A DNA stretch of 64,000 bases from the NCBI GenBank assembly GCA_023382435.1, contig JAHDVS010000011.1, forward strand, positions 1-64,000. The letters are read 5' to 3'. Both the position numbers and the translations under genes were made by a program. Shown here piece by piece: positions 25,860 to 35,191 of the stretch. Under the pieces are notes generated by a model. The model was given only the letters and a program-made list of their open reading frames with translations. It did not search any database and was not told the origin of the DNA. The DNA comes from Thermoleophilia bacterium. GTDB lineage: Bacteria; Actinomycetota; Thermoleophilia; Gaiellales; Gaiellaceae. How positions within the stretch are numbered: position 1 is the stretch's first letter; every line of letters starts with the position of its first letter.

Positions 25860-26884
25860 GCCGCCGCCGTCTGCTACTGGCCGTTCTCCTCGTCGGTGTC
25901 GCGCTCGCCCTGCCGCACGCGGGCCTCGCCCAGTACAACGGCGGCATCGCGCCACCGGACTCGGCGACGGAGGGCGGGAGCCAGATCAACGATCTCTACT
26001 GGATCGTGATGGGGGTAACGATCGCGATCTTCCTGCTGGTCGAAGGGGCGATCGTCTGGTTCGTGCTGCGCTTCCGCCGGCGGCCGGGGACATCGTTCGA
26101 GGCCGACGCCCCCCAGATCCACGGCAACACGCGGCTCGAGCTCGTCTGGACCGTCGTCCCGTTCCTGATCCTCGTCGCGATCCTGGTCGTCACGATCGTG
26201 AAGGTGCCGAGCGTCGAGGCGCGCCCGGACGCGGGCGACGAGTCACTGGTCGTCCGGGTCGCCGGCCACCAGTTCTACTGGGAGTACACGTACGGAAACG
26301 GCGTCGTCAGCGTGGACACGCTGCGGCTCCCCGTCGACCGGCCCGTGCGACTCGAGCTCGTCGCCTACGACGTCATCCACAGCTGGTGGGTGCCGGAGCT
26401 GACCGGCAAGCGCGACGCGATCCCGGGCACGACGAACACGCTCGACTTCACCGTCACGAGGATCGGGTCGTTCCGCGGTCAGTGCGCCGAGCTCTGCGGC
26501 GTCCAGCACGCGGTCATGCGCACGACCGTCGAGGTCGTGCCCCCCGACGCTTTCGACGGGTGGCTTGCCGCCGAGGCGAAGGCCCAGGCGGCCGGGGCGT
26601 CGGAGCTCGGCCGCCAGACCTGGGAGGGCGTGTGCGCCAAGTGTCACGGTCTCGACGGCAAGGGCGGCTACGGCCCGGCCATCGCTGGCAACTCGCTGCT
26701 CGCGGATCCGGCCGGACTGGCGGCGCTCCTCGCCGAAGGCCGCGACAACCCGCAGGTCGACGGCTACATGCCCGCCGTCTCGGGTAGCTGGCCCGGGGAC
26801 GGTCGCCAGCTCGAGGCGCTCCTCGCGTACATCGCGTCGACTCCGGAGCTCGCACCGGCGGGCGCCGACGGTCAGGGAGGCTAG
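25856..26884 (+). CDS. coxB: Cytochrome c oxidase subunit II with fused cytochrome c
   Basis: 342 residues from GTG 25856. It has a signal peptide (LLLAVLLVGVALALPHAGLA), two membrane helices (about 45-70 and 95-115) and the CuA domain with GHQFYWEYTY, VIHSWWVPEL and the copper motif QCAELCGVQHAVM. A C-terminal class I cytochrome c follows (about 245-335) with heme motif CAKCHG and Met ligand in GYMPAVSG. This is a caa3-type subunit that receives electrons and passes them to CtaD. The operon continues with ctaD one base after its stop codon. Confidence 0.96.
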   Translation: MSRRRLLLAVLLVGVALALPHAGLAQYNGGIAPPDSATEGGSQINDLYWIVMGVTIAIFLLVEGAIVWFVLRFRRRPGTSFEADAPQIHGNTRLELVWTVVPFLILVAILVVTIVKVPSVEARPDAGDESLVVRVAGHQFYWEYTYGNGVVSVDTLRLPVDRPVRLELVAYDVIHSWWVPELTGKRDAIPGTTNTLDFTVTRIGSFRGQCAELCGVQHAVMRTTVEVVPPDAFDGWLAAEAKAQAAGASELGRQTWEGVCAKCHGLDGKGGYGPAIAGNSLLADPAGLAALLAEGRDNPQVDGYMPAVSGSWPGDGRQLEALLAYIASTPELAPAGADGQGG

Positions 26885-26885
26885 C

Positions 26886-28526
26886 GTGGCCGTCCGGGTC
26901 GAGGAGCAGGTGCTGCCCACCTGGAAGGACGGCGCCGTCATGCGCTGGGTGACGAGCGTCGACCACAAGAAGATCGGGCTGATCTACATCTGGAGCGCGT
27001 TCGTCTTCTTCGTCGGGGGCGGCTCGATGGCGCTCGCGATCCGCCTCCAGCTCGCCCAGGCCGACCAGGAGATCGCCACCCAGGGCTCGTTCAACGCGCT
27101 CACGACGATGCACGGGACCGTGATGGTCTTCCTGTTCGCGATGCCGCTCCTCGCGGGGATCGGCAACTACCTCGTGCCGCTCATGATCGGCGCGCGGGAC
27201 ATGGCCTTCCCGCGTCTGAACGCGCTCTCGCTGTGGATCTACATGATCGGCGCGATCGTCCTGCTCGGTAGCTTCGGCGCCAAGGGGGGTGCGGCCCAGG
27301 CCGGCTGGACGGCGTACACGCCGCTGTCCGGGCCGGATTACGCGCCGGAGCTGGGGCAGGACCTCTGGATCCTCGGGCTGCACCTCGTGGGCATCTCGTC
27401 GCTGCTCGGCTCGATCAACTTCCTCGTCACGATCGTGAACATGCGCACGCAGGGGATGTCCTGGACGCGGATCCCGCTGTTTGTCTGGTCGATGGTCGCG
27501 CAGTCGATCCTGATCCTGCTGACCATCCCGGTGATCGCCGCCGCGCTGCTCCTGCTCCTGCTCGACCGCCAGGCCGGAACGAGCTTCTTTTTGCCCGACG
27601 GCGGCGGCAGCGCCGTCCTCTACCAGCACCTGTTCTGGTTCTTCGGTCACCCGGAGGTCTACATCCTCGTACTGCCCGCGTTCGGGATCGTGTCCGAGGT
27701 GATCCCGGTCTTCGCGCGCAAGCCGATCTTCGGCTACAAGGCGGTCGCGTTCTCGAGCCTCGGGATCGCGTTGATCTCGATGATCGTCTGGGGGCACCAC
27801 ATGTTCACGGTCGGCCTCGGCGACGGGCTCAACGGCTTCTTCATGGTCGCGACCTACCTCGTGGCCATCCCGACCGGGATCAAGGTCCTGAACTGGACGG
27901 CGACGCTCTGGCGCGGCAACCTGACGTTCCGGACGCCGATGCTGTTCGCGGTCGGGATGGTCGCGCTGTTCCTGATCGGAGGGCTCTCGGGGGTCGTCGT
28001 CGCCAACTACCCCGTCGACTACCAGCTCCACGACAGCTACTACATCGTCGCGCACTTCCACTACACGATCATCGGCGGGATGGTGCTGGGGATCTTCGCC
28101 GGCCTCTACCACTGGTTCCCGAAGATGACCGGTCGGATGTACGACGAGCGGCTCGGCAAGTGGCACTTCTGGCTGTTCACGCTCGGCTTCAGCCTCACGT
28201 TCGTGCCGCAGCACATGCTCGGGTTGATGGGCATGCCCCGGCGGGTCTACACGTACGACCGGGAGGGGCTGTTCGAGGTCTACAACCTCGTCTCGACGAT
28301 CGGCGCCTGGCTGATGGCGCTCGCGGTGCTCATCTTCATCGTCAACGTGGTGCGAAGCTGGCGCTCGGGCCCGCGAGCCGGCAGCGACCCCTGGCTGGCG
28401 GATACGCTCGAGTGGTATGCGTCCTCGCCGCCCGCCGAGCACAACTTCGACAGCGTCCCGTACGTCGCGAGCCACCGGCCGCTACGCGACCTGCGTCGCC
28501 GGCTCGGCGGGGAGCGCGATGGCTGA
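26886..28526 (+). CDS. ctaD: Cytochrome c oxidase subunit I
   Basis: 546 residues from GTG 26886, with GGAGG five bases upstream. Twelve membrane spans. The heme/copper ligands are visible: TTMHGTVMVFLF (low-spin heme His), FGHPEVYILVLPAFG (CuB His with cross-linked Tyr), GHHMFTVG and VAHFHYTIIGG. It reduces O2 to water at the heme a3-CuB site and pumps protons. It precedes the CtaB-type gene with an 8-base overlap. No subunit III gene is present in this cluster. Confidence 0.97.
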   Translation: MAVRVEEQVLPTWKDGAVMRWVTSVDHKKIGLIYIWSAFVFFVGGGSMALAIRLQLAQADQEIATQGSFNALTTMHGTVMVFLFAMPLLAGIGNYLVPLMIGARDMAFPRLNALSLWIYMIGAIVLLGSFGAKGGAAQAGWTAYTPLSGPDYAPELGQDLWILGLHLVGISSLLGSINFLVTIVNMRTQGMSWTRIPLFVWSMVAQSILILLTIPVIAAALLLLLLDRQAGTSFFLPDGGGSAVLYQHLFWFFGHPEVYILVLPAFGIVSEVIPVFARKPIFGYKAVAFSSLGIALISMIVWGHHMFTVGLGDGLNGFFMVATYLVAIPTGIKVLNWTATLWRGNLTFRTPMLFAVGMVALFLIGGLSGVVVANYPVDYQLHDSYYIVAHFHYTIIGGMVLGIFAGLYHWFPKMTGRMYDERLGKWHFWLFTLGFSLTFVPQHMLGLMGMPRRVYTYDREGLFEVYNLVSTIGAWLMALAVLIFIVNVVRSWRSGPRAGSDPWLADTLEWYASSPPAEHNFDSVPYVASHRPLRDLRRRLGGERDG

Positions 28527-29757
28527 CGGGGCCCGGCCCGCGCCCGGCCCCTGGCTGCGGCTGACCGCGCTCGCGTCGACCGTGGCCACCGCCGTCGTCG
28601 TCGCCACCGGTGAGTGGGCGCGCTCCCACGAGGCTGCCGTGCTCGGCGGGCTCGGGCTTGCGCTCGGCGTCGCCGCCGCGGCGTGGCTCGGCCACCGCGA
28701 CCGGCCGCTGCTCGTGTGGGCGGCAACGGCGGCGCTCGCCGTCTTCGCCGTGCAGATCGCGATCGGGGCTCTCGCCGCGGCGGCCGACGGCACCGGCTAC
28801 GCGGCCGGGCTCCACGTCGGCCTCGGAGCGCTCTCGCTCGCTCTCGCCGCGCTGACCGCGTCGCTGACGCTGCGTCGCGAGCTCGGGCGCTGGCGGCCGT
28901 TTCCGTGGCGCGACTACCTGATGCTGACGAAGCCACGGATCATGGTGCTGCTGCTCCTGACCGCGGCCGGCGGCGCGTTCGTCGGCGTCGGGGGCGTTCC
29001 CTCCGCCGGCCTGCTCGCCGCGCTGCTCGGCGGGCTCGCGCTCGCCTGCGGCGGCGCCTCGGCTCTGAACCACGTGCTCGACCGGGACATCGACCGGTTC
29101 ATGCGCCGCACCGACCGCCGGCCGGTCGCGACCGGCCGCGTCGCGCCCGAGCGGGCCGCCGAGTTCGGGCTCGCGCTGTCCGCGTTCTCGTTCGTCATCC
29201 TCGCGAGCTTCGCGAACGTGCTCGCCGCCCTGCTCGCGGTGTTCGGGAACCTCTTCTACGTGCTCGTCTACACGCGCTGGCTGAAGCGCTCGACACCGCA
29301 GAACATCGTGATCGGCGGCGCGGCCGGCGCGATCCCCGCGGTGGTCGGCTGGGCCGCCGCCACGGGCAACCTGGCCCTGCCGGCGCTCGTGCTGTTCCTG
29401 ATCGTGTTTCTCTGGACGCCGCCCCACTTCTGGGCGCTCGCGCTTCTCGTCCGCGGGGAGTACGAGGCGGCGCGCGTGCCGATGCTGCCGGTCGTGGTCG
29501 GAGATCGGCGCACGGCCGTCGCGATCCTCCGCTACTCCGTCCTGCTCGTCGGGATCACGCTAGTACCGTTCCTGCTCGGGGACCTCGGCTGGCTCTATCT
29601 CGGCGCTGCCGTCGCGCTCGGCGTTGCCTTCCTCGCGCTCGCGCTCGCGCTTCTGCGCGAGACGACGAAGGCAAGGGCCCGCAGCCTGTTCTCCTTCTCG
29701 CTCGGCTACCTCGCGCTTCTGTTCGTCGCCATGGCCGTCGACCCGTTCCTCCTCTAG
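28519..29757 (+). CDS. ctaB: Heme O synthase (CtaB) with an N-terminal half-CtaA-like membrane domain
   Basis: 412 residues from ATG 28519, about 110 longer than ordinary CtaB. Residues from about 133 onward are protoheme IX farnesyltransferase: the prenyl-diphosphate Asp motif NHVLDRDIDRFMRRTDRRP, YTRWLKRSTPQNIVIGGAAGAIP and TPPHFWALAL. The first ~130 residues hold four spans, ending VFAVQIAIGALAAAADGTGYAAGLHVGLGALSLALAALTA. This resembles the second four-helix half of heme A synthase CtaA/COX15, including one His in LHVGLG. Whether this half retains any heme A role is unknown; it may only pair with a separate CtaA. Confidence 0.9.
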   Translation: MADGARPAPGPWLRLTALASTVATAVVVATGEWARSHEAAVLGGLGLALGVAAAAWLGHRDRPLLVWAATAALAVFAVQIAIGALAAAADGTGYAAGLHVGLGALSLALAALTASLTLRRELGRWRPFPWRDYLMLTKPRIMVLLLLTAAGGAFVGVGGVPSAGLLAALLGGLALACGGASALNHVLDRDIDRFMRRTDRRPVATGRVAPERAAEFGLALSAFSFVILASFANVLAALLAVFGNLFYVLVYTRWLKRSTPQNIVIGGAAGAIPAVVGWAAATGNLALPALVLFLIVFLWTPPHFWALALLVRGEYEAARVPMLPVVVGDRRTAVAILRYSVLLVGITLVPFLLGDLGWLYLGAAVALGVAFLALALALLRETTKARARSLFSFSLGYLALLFVAMAVDPFLL

Positions 29758-29760
29758 CCC

Positions 29761-29871
29761 GTGGATCCGAAGCTCGCACGCCGGAACAACGTCCTCGGTG
29801 TCGCGCTGTTCGCGCTCGCGATCGTGATCGCGGGCGTCACGATCGCCGTCGCGTACGCCTACAACGCGTAG
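29761..29871 (+). CDS. Small single-span membrane protein after ctaB (36 residues)
   Basis: GTG 29761, three bases after the ctaB stop, TAG at 29869-29871. It reads VDPKLARRNNVLGVALFALA, then a hydrophobic run to the end IAVAYAYNA: a positively charged N-terminus and one membrane helix (about 12-33). It is plausibly an accessory or small subunit of the oxidase, as small single-helix proteins are usual in these operons. The identification is by position only. The stop is immediately followed by the convergent transaldolase stop (29872). Confidence 0.6.
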   Translation: MDPKLARRNNVLGVALFALAIVIAGVTIAVAYAYNA

Positions 29872-30978
29872 TCAGGCCGCGGCGAGCGCCCCGCTCGAGG
29901 CGCGGATCCCCTCGAGCAGGCCGGCGAACGAGTCCGCGAACTTCTCGACGCCCTCGCGCTCGAGCGTCTCCGTGACGTCGGCATAGTCGATGCCGGCCAC
30001 CGCCAGGCGCTCGAGCAGCGCCGTCGCCTCGTCGACGCCTCGCTCGAGCGTCGGCGCCGGCCGGCCGTGATCCTGAAAGGCCCGGATCGTCTCCTCGGGG
30101 AGCGTGTTCACGGTCAGGGGGCCGATCAGCTCCTCGACGTAGACGACGTCGCGGTAGGCCGGATTCTTCGTCGACGTGGAGGCCCACAGGCAGCGCTGGG
30201 GCGAGGCGCCCCGGGCGGCCAGCTCCTCCCAGCGCTCGCCGGAGAAGAGCTCGCGGAAGCGGGCGTAGGCGAGCTTCGCGTTCGCGACGGCAAGCTGGCC
30301 CTTCAGGTCGTCATGCCCGCCGAGCTCCTCGAGGCGCCGGTCGGTCTCCGTGTCGACGCGCGAGACGAAGAAGCTCGCCACCGACGCGACCGTGCCGAGG
30401 TCGCCGCCCGCCGCGGCGAGGCGCTCGAGGCCGCGCAGGTAGGCCGCCGCGACCTCCGAGTAGCGTGCGAGCGAGAAGATCAGGGTGACGTTGATCGACT
30501 TGCCCTTCGCGATCATGTCCTCGATCGCGGGCAGGCCCGGCTTCGTGGCGGGGATCTTGACGAGCAGGTTGGGCCGGTCGATCAGGGCGTGCAGCCGGGT
30601 CGCCTCCGCGACCGTCGCCTCGGTGTCGTAGGCGAACGTGGGATCGACCTCGATCGAGACGTAGCCGTCCAGCCCGCCGGTCCCGTTCCACACCGGGTGC
30701 AGGAGATCACAAGCGTCGGCGACGTCGGCGCCCGCGAGGCGGATGAACAGCTCCTTCGGATCGTTCGTCTCGGCGAGCGCCGTCCGGAGTTGCTCGTCGT
30801 AGGCGTCGCCCGCCGCGAGCGCCTTCTGGAAGATCGTCGGGTTGGAGGTGACGCCGACGACCGCGTCCTCGCGCACCAGCCGGGCGAGCTCTCCGCTTTC
30901 GAGCAGCTCACGCGAGAGGTTGTCGCACCAGACGCTCTGGCCGTGGTCGGCGAGCGTGTGCAGCGGGGACTTCGGCAT
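29872..30978 (-). CDS. tal: Transaldolase
   Basis: 368 residues from ATG 30978, with AAGGAGG seven bases upstream. TIM-barrel transaldolase of the mycobacterial type: SVWCDNLSRELL, GVTSNPTIFQKAL, VSIEVDPTFAYDTEATVAEA, NLLVKIPATKPGLPAIEDMIAKGKSINVTLIFSLARY (Schiff-base Lys in LVKIPAT) and LWASTSTKNPAYRDVVYVEELIG. It moves dihydroxyacetone units in the non-oxidative pentose phosphate pathway. It follows transketolase by 11 bases. Confidence 0.96.
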   Translation of the reverse strand: MPKSPLHTLADHGQSVWCDNLSRELLESGELARLVREDAVVGVTSNPTIFQKALAAGDAYDEQLRTALAETNDPKELFIRLAGADVADACDLLHPVWNGTGGLDGYVSIEVDPTFAYDTEATVAEATRLHALIDRPNLLVKIPATKPGLPAIEDMIAKGKSINVTLIFSLARYSEVAAAYLRGLERLAAAGGDLGTVASVASFFVSRVDTETDRRLEELGGHDDLKGQLAVANAKLAYARFRELFSGERWEELAARGASPQRCLWASTSTKNPAYRDVVYVEELIGPLTVNTLPEETIRAFQDHGRPAPTLERGVDEATALLERLAVAGIDYADVTETLEREGVEKFADSFAGLLEGIRASSGALAAA

Positions 30979-30989
30979 CCGTTCCTCCT

Positions 30990-33020
30990 TCAGGAGACGC
31001 GCTCGCGGCCCTCGACGAGTGCGCGGGCCCGCTCGACCACCGCGCCAGCGGTCAGCCCGAGCTCCGCGAGCACCGTGGAACCGGGTGCGGACGCGCCGTA
31101 CCGCTCGATCGAGACGATGTCGCCCCTGTCGCCCACGAAGCGGTGCCAGCCGAGCGAGATTCCGGCCTCGACGGCGAGCCGCGCGCCGACGTCCGGCGGC
31201 AACACTTCGTCGCGGTACCCGGGCGGCTGGGCCTCGAACAGCTCCCAGCAGGGCATCGATACGACGCGCACGGCCCGGCCTTCCGCCGCGAGCTCACGGC
31301 CGGCGGCGAGCGCGAGCGAGACCTCGGAGCCGGTGGCGAGCAAGAGCAGATCGAGCGAGCCGTCCGCCCCGGGGCTCTCCCAGAGCGTGTACGCGCCCCG
31401 CTCCAGCCCGTCGGGCGCCGCCACCTCGGCCCGGTCGAGCACGGGCACGTCCTGGCGCGTCAGGGCGAGCGCGACCGGACCGTCGGTCCGCTCGAGTGCG
31501 ACCCGCCAGGCGACGACGGTCTCGTTCGCGTCGGCGGGCCGGATCACCCACAGACCCGGGATCGTGCGCAGGGACGCGACCTGCTCCACGGGCTGGTGGG
31601 TCGGGCCGTCCTCGCCGACCGCGACCGAGTCGTGGGTGAACGCCCAGACGACCGGGAGTCCCATCAGGGCCGAGAGGCGGATCGCCGGGCGCATGTAGTC
31701 GGCGAAGACGAGGAACGTCGAGCCGAACGGTTTGACGACGCCGCCGTGGAGGGCTAGGCCGTTGACGATCGCGCCCATCCCGTGCTCGCGGATGCCGAAC
31801 GGGACGTTGCGGCCGGCGAACACGCGCGCGAACGTGCCGGCGCCCCGGATGACGGCGCCGGTCGACGCGGCCAGGTCGGCGCAGCCTCCGACCATGGTCG
31901 GGAAGTACGGCTGGAACGCGGCCATCGTCGCGGCACCCGCCGAGCGGGTGGCGAGCGCGGGCTTCGTTGCCGGATCGAAGCGCGGGAGCGCCTCGCGCCA
32001 GCCATCGAGCGGCCGCCCCGCGAGGGCGCGTTGCCAGTCCTCGGCGAGCGCGGCGTGGGCGGCCCGCCACGTCTCGAAGCGCCCGGCCCACTCCGCCTCG
32101 AGCGCGGCACCCGCCTCGGCGAGGTTCATGTGCTCGTAGACACCCGGCGGGATCGCGAACGTCGCGTCCGGGTCGAAGCCGAGCACCTCCTTGGTCGCCC
32201 GGATCTCGGCCTCCCCGAGCGGGGCGCCGTGAGCTTTGGCCGTGCCGGTCGCGTGCGGCGCCGGGTAGGCGATGTGGCTGCGTACGACGACGAGCGACGG
32301 GCGCTCCTCGTCCGCTCTGGCGGCGTCAAGCGCCGCATCGAGAGCGTCGACGTCGTTCGCGTCGGCGACGTGCTGGACGTGCCAGCCGAGTGCCTCGAAC
32401 CGCCCGCCCTTGTCCTCGCTGTCGAACGACAGGGCGGTCGTCCCGTCGATCGTGATCCTGTTGTCGTCGTAGACGACGGTCAGCTTGCCGAGTCCGAACG
32501 CGCCGGCCAGCGAGGCCGCCTCCTGCGTCACGCCCTCCATCAGGTCGCCGTCGGAGGCGATCGCGTACACGCGGTGGTCGACGATCGGGTGGCCGGGCCT
32601 GTTGTAGCGCTGGGCGAGGAACCTCTCCGCCATCGCCATCCCCACGGCGTTGCCGAGGCCCTGGCCGAGTGGGCCCGTTGTCGTCTCGACCCCGGGCGTG
32701 TGGCGCACCTCCGGGTGGCCGGGCGTGAGCGAACCCCACTGGCGGAAGCGCTTCAGCTCCTCGAGCGGGAGTGCGTAGCCGCTGAGGTGGAGCACGGCGT
32801 ACTGGAGGATGCTCGCGTGGCCGGCCGAGAGCACGAACCGGTCGCGATCGGGCCACGCGGGATTCGCCGGGTTGGCGCGCAGGTGGTGCCGGTAGAGCGA
32901 GTACGCGACGGGCGCGAGCGCCATGGCGGTGCCGGGGTGCCCGGCGTTCGCCTGCTGTACCGCGTCCATGGCCAGCACCCTGATCGTGTCGATCGAGAGC
33001 TGGCGGGGGTCCTGCGTCAC
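30990..33020 (-). CDS. tkt: Transketolase
   Basis: 676 residues from GTG 33020. The thiamine-binding N-terminus has [23 protein letters not shown] and GDGDLMEG-type [32 protein letters not shown]. The pyrimidine domain shows [19 protein letters not shown] and [20 protein letters not shown]. The C-terminal domain ends [36 protein letters not shown]. It transfers two-carbon ketol units; co-transcribed with tal. No gene lies immediately upstream on this strand. Confidence 0.97.
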   Translation of the reverse strand: MTQDPRQLSIDTIRVLAMDAVQQANAGHPGTAMALAPVAYSLYRHHLRANPANPAWPDRDRFVLSAGHASILQYAVLHLSGYALPLEELKRFRQWGSLTPGHPEVRHTPGVETTTGPLGQGLGNAVGMAMAERFLAQRYNRPGHPIVDHRVYAIASDGDLMEGVTQEAASLAGAFGLGKLTVVYDDNRITIDGTTALSFDSEDKGGRFEALGWHVQHVADANDVDALDAALDAARADEERPSLVVVRSHIAYPAPHATGTAKAHGAPLGEAEIRATKEVLGFDPDATFAIPPGVYEHMNLAEAGAALEAEWAGRFETWRAAHAALAEDWQRALAGRPLDGWREALPRFDPATKPALATRSAGAATMAAFQPYFPTMVGGCADLAASTGAVIRGAGTFARVFAGRNVPFGIREHGMGAIVNGLALHGGVVKPFGSTFLVFADYMRPAIRLSALMGLPVVWAFTHDSVAVGEDGPTHQPVEQVASLRTIPGLWVIRPADANETVVAWRVALERTDGPVALALTRQDVPVLDRAEVAAPDGLERGAYTLWESPGADGSLDLLLLATGSEVSLALAAGRELAAEGRAVRVVSMPCWELFEAQPPGYRDEVLPPDVGARLAVEAGISLGWHRFVGDRGDIVSIERYGASAPGSTVLAELGLTAGAVVERARALVEGRERVS

Positions 33021-33182
33021 GGGCGTCGTCCGGGGTCGGGCACGGGTACGTCGAGAACCATATCGCGAAGGCCCGCGGGGCCGTCTCAGTGCTCCGCGAC
33101 CGCGACGGCGCCCGCCTCGCCGGCTTTCGAGCGGGCGCTCTCGCCGCCGAGGGCGACCACCGCGCGAGCCGTGGCGAGGTGG

Positions 33183-33770
33183 TCAGGCGTCCTGGAACGT
33201 CGCGATCAGCGCTTCGGCCACCACCCGCATCGGACGGCCCGACACCTGACTCGCGCGGCGTAGGCGCCCGAACGCCTCACGCTCGGTCAGGCTCTCGCGC
33301 TCCATCAGCAGCCCCTTCGCCCGCTCGACCAGCTTGCGGGTCGCGAGCGCCTCCGAGAGCGACTCGGCCTCCTCTCGCAGCGCCGTGAGCTCCTCGTGGC
33401 GGGCGCTCGCGGCCTGGATCGCCGGCAGGAGATCGGCCTCGCGAAACGGCTTCACGAGGTACCCGAACACGCCTGCCTCGACGGCTCGCGACACGAGCTC
33501 CTCCTGACTGTAGGCGGTCAGCATCACGATCGGGATCGGCCGCTCCTCGAGGATCCGGCGCGCCGCCTCGATCCCGTCGAGCCGTGGCATCTTGACGTCC
33601 AGGATGGCGAGGTCGGGAACCGTCTCCCGCGCGAGCTCGACGGCCTCCTCGCCGTCGCGGGCCTCAGCGCAGACCTCGAAGCCGGCGCGCTCGAGCAGGT
33701 CTCTCAGGTCGAGGCGGATGATCGTCTCGTCCTCGGCGAGCAGGATCCTCAACAGGGCGTGCGCGCTCAC
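33183..33770 (-). CDS. ANTAR-domain response regulator (PdtaR-like)
   Basis: 195 residues from GTG 33770. The receiver domain (8-125) has acidic LLAEDETIIRLDL, phosphoacceptor AILDVKMPRLDG and LVKPF. A coiled-coil linker and the C-terminal ANTAR RNA-binding domain (LVERAKGLLMERESLTEREAFGRLRRASQ) follow. ANTAR proteins act as transcription antiterminators by binding paired hairpins in leader RNAs. The start overlaps the stop of the kinase gene (GTGA), so it is regulated and translated with its sensor. A leader terminator upstream of glnA 3.5 kb away is a candidate target. Confidence 0.95.
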   Translation of the reverse strand: MSAHALLRILLAEDETIIRLDLRDLLERAGFEVCAEARDGEEAVELARETVPDLAILDVKMPRLDGIEAARRILEERPIPIVMLTAYSQEELVSRAVEAGVFGYLVKPFREADLLPAIQAASARHEELTALREEAESLSEALATRKLVERAKGLLMERESLTEREAFGRLRRASQVSGRPMRVVAEALIATFQDA

Positions 33771-35170
33771 AGCGGGAATGCGACCTCCGCGCGCAGGCCG
33801 CCCTCGCCGCCGAGCGTCAGTGTCCCCTTCAGCTCGTCGCGGACGAGCGCCTGCACGATCGACAGGCCGGTACCCGGCTTGGCGGTGCCGACGCCGGGGC
33901 CGTTGTCGCTGATCGCCAGCACCGCTCCGCCGTCCCCGCCCGTCAGCTCGATCACGACGTCGCCGCCGCCGTGCTCGAGCGCGTTCTGGAGCAGCTCGGA
34001 GAACACGAGCGCGAGCGCGGTGGCCCGGCCGCCCGCGAGCGAGACCGGCTCGAGGCTCGCCTCGACGCGCTTGCCGGCGCCGAGACCCTGGACGATCATC
34101 CGTCGCAGCCGCTCGATCAGCTCGCCCAGCTCGACGTCGTCCTCCCGCCGCTCCGTCAGCACCTCGTGAACGGCGGCGATCGCGAGGATCCGGTTGACCG
34201 AGTCCTCGAGGGCGCGCCTCGGATCGACGTCCGTGGAGCGTGCCTGCAGGCGCAGCATCGAGGCGACGGTCTGGAGGTTGTTCTTGACGCGGTGGTGGAT
34301 CTCCTGGGCGAGCACCCCGCGCAGGACCGCGCGGCCGTGAACGAGCGCGACCGCGGCGTGGTGCGCGATCGACGTGAGGAGCGTCCGCTCCTCGTCGGTG
34401 AACGCGGTGTCCCGCTCGCAGACGAGCTCGCCGAGGTGGCGGCCCTTCCAGCGCAGCGGCAGGCGCTCCATGTGCGTCCCCGGACGGCCCTCCGGCCAGG
34501 CCGTCCGCCCGTCCTCGAGCACGACGGCGGCGCCCGTGGCGGCGACGGCGGACATCGTGGTCTTCACGATCGCCTCGAGCGACTCCTCGAGGTAGAGCGA
34601 CTCGGAGACCGCCTCCGAGATCCGAGCCAGGGCCTCGAGCTCCGCAACGCGGCGCTGGGCGTGGTCGTAGAGCTTCGCGTTCTCGATCGCCTGCGCGACC
34701 TGGCCGGCGATCGCCATCAACAGGTCGATCTCCCCGTCGTCGTAGCCGCGGGGTGCGACCGTACGCACGTTCAGCGCTCCCTCGAGCCGCTCCTTGGCGA
34801 GGATCGGCACCGCCAGGATCGACTGGTACTGCTCCTCGTGGAGGTTCGGGAAATGCTTGAAGCGCGGGTCGAGGTGAGCGGCTCGCGGGATCATGATCGG
34901 TGCCCGGGTTGCGGCGGCGGCACCGGTGATCCCCTCGCCCGGACGCAGCTTGGGCACGCGGGTCAGCTCGTCCACCCGGGAGCCCACGGAGGCTTTCAGC
35001 ACGAGCTCGTCCGCCATCTCGTCGTAGAGGTAGACGAAGCAGGCGTCAGCCTCGAGTGCCTTCGCGACCTTGGCCGCGATCAGCTCGAAGAGCTCGTCGA
35101 GGTCGAGGGTCGAGTTGACGGCCTCGATGGTCTCCGTGACGAGCCCGAGATGGCGTTCGGAGCGGTTCAC
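33767..35170 (-). CDS. HWE/HisKA_2-type sensor histidine kinase with GAF domain (PdtaS-like)
   Basis: 467 residues from GTG 35170. An N-terminal GAF domain (about 10-165, LFELIAAKVAKALEADACFVYLYDE...YQSILAVPILAKERLEGALNV) precedes a second PAS/GAF-like segment (about 180-260). The HisKA_2 dimerisation box with phospho-His is EIHHRVKNNLQTVASMLRLQAR, and the HATPase has ELLQNALEHGGG and ISDNGPGVGTAKPGTGLSIV. No membrane spans, so a cytosolic sensor as in PdtaS. It phosphorylates the ANTAR regulator encoded next. A -10-like TATGAT at 35185-35180 sits nine bases before the GTG, implying a leaderless mRNA. Confidence 0.94.
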   Translation of the reverse strand: MNRSERHLGLVTETIEAVNSTLDLDELFELIAAKVAKALEADACFVYLYDEMADELVLKASVGSRVDELTRVPKLRPGEGITGAAAATRAPIMIPRAAHLDPRFKHFPNLHEEQYQSILAVPILAKERLEGALNVRTVAPRGYDDGEIDLLMAIAGQVAQAIENAKLYDHAQRRVAELEALARISEAVSESLYLEESLEAIVKTTMSAVAATGAAVVLEDGRTAWPEGRPGTHMERLPLRWKGRHLGELVCERDTAFTDEERTLLTSIAHHAAVALVHGRAVLRGVLAQEIHHRVKNNLQTVASMLRLQARSTDVDPRRALEDSVNRILAIAAVHEVLTERREDDVELGELIERLRRMIVQGLGAGKRVEASLEPVSLAGGRATALALVFSELLQNALEHGGGDVVIELTGGDGGAVLAISDNGPGVGTAKPGTGLSIVQALVRDELKGTLTLGGEGGLRAEVAFPL

Positions 35171-35191
35171 GCCTCTGCGATCATAGGTGCC

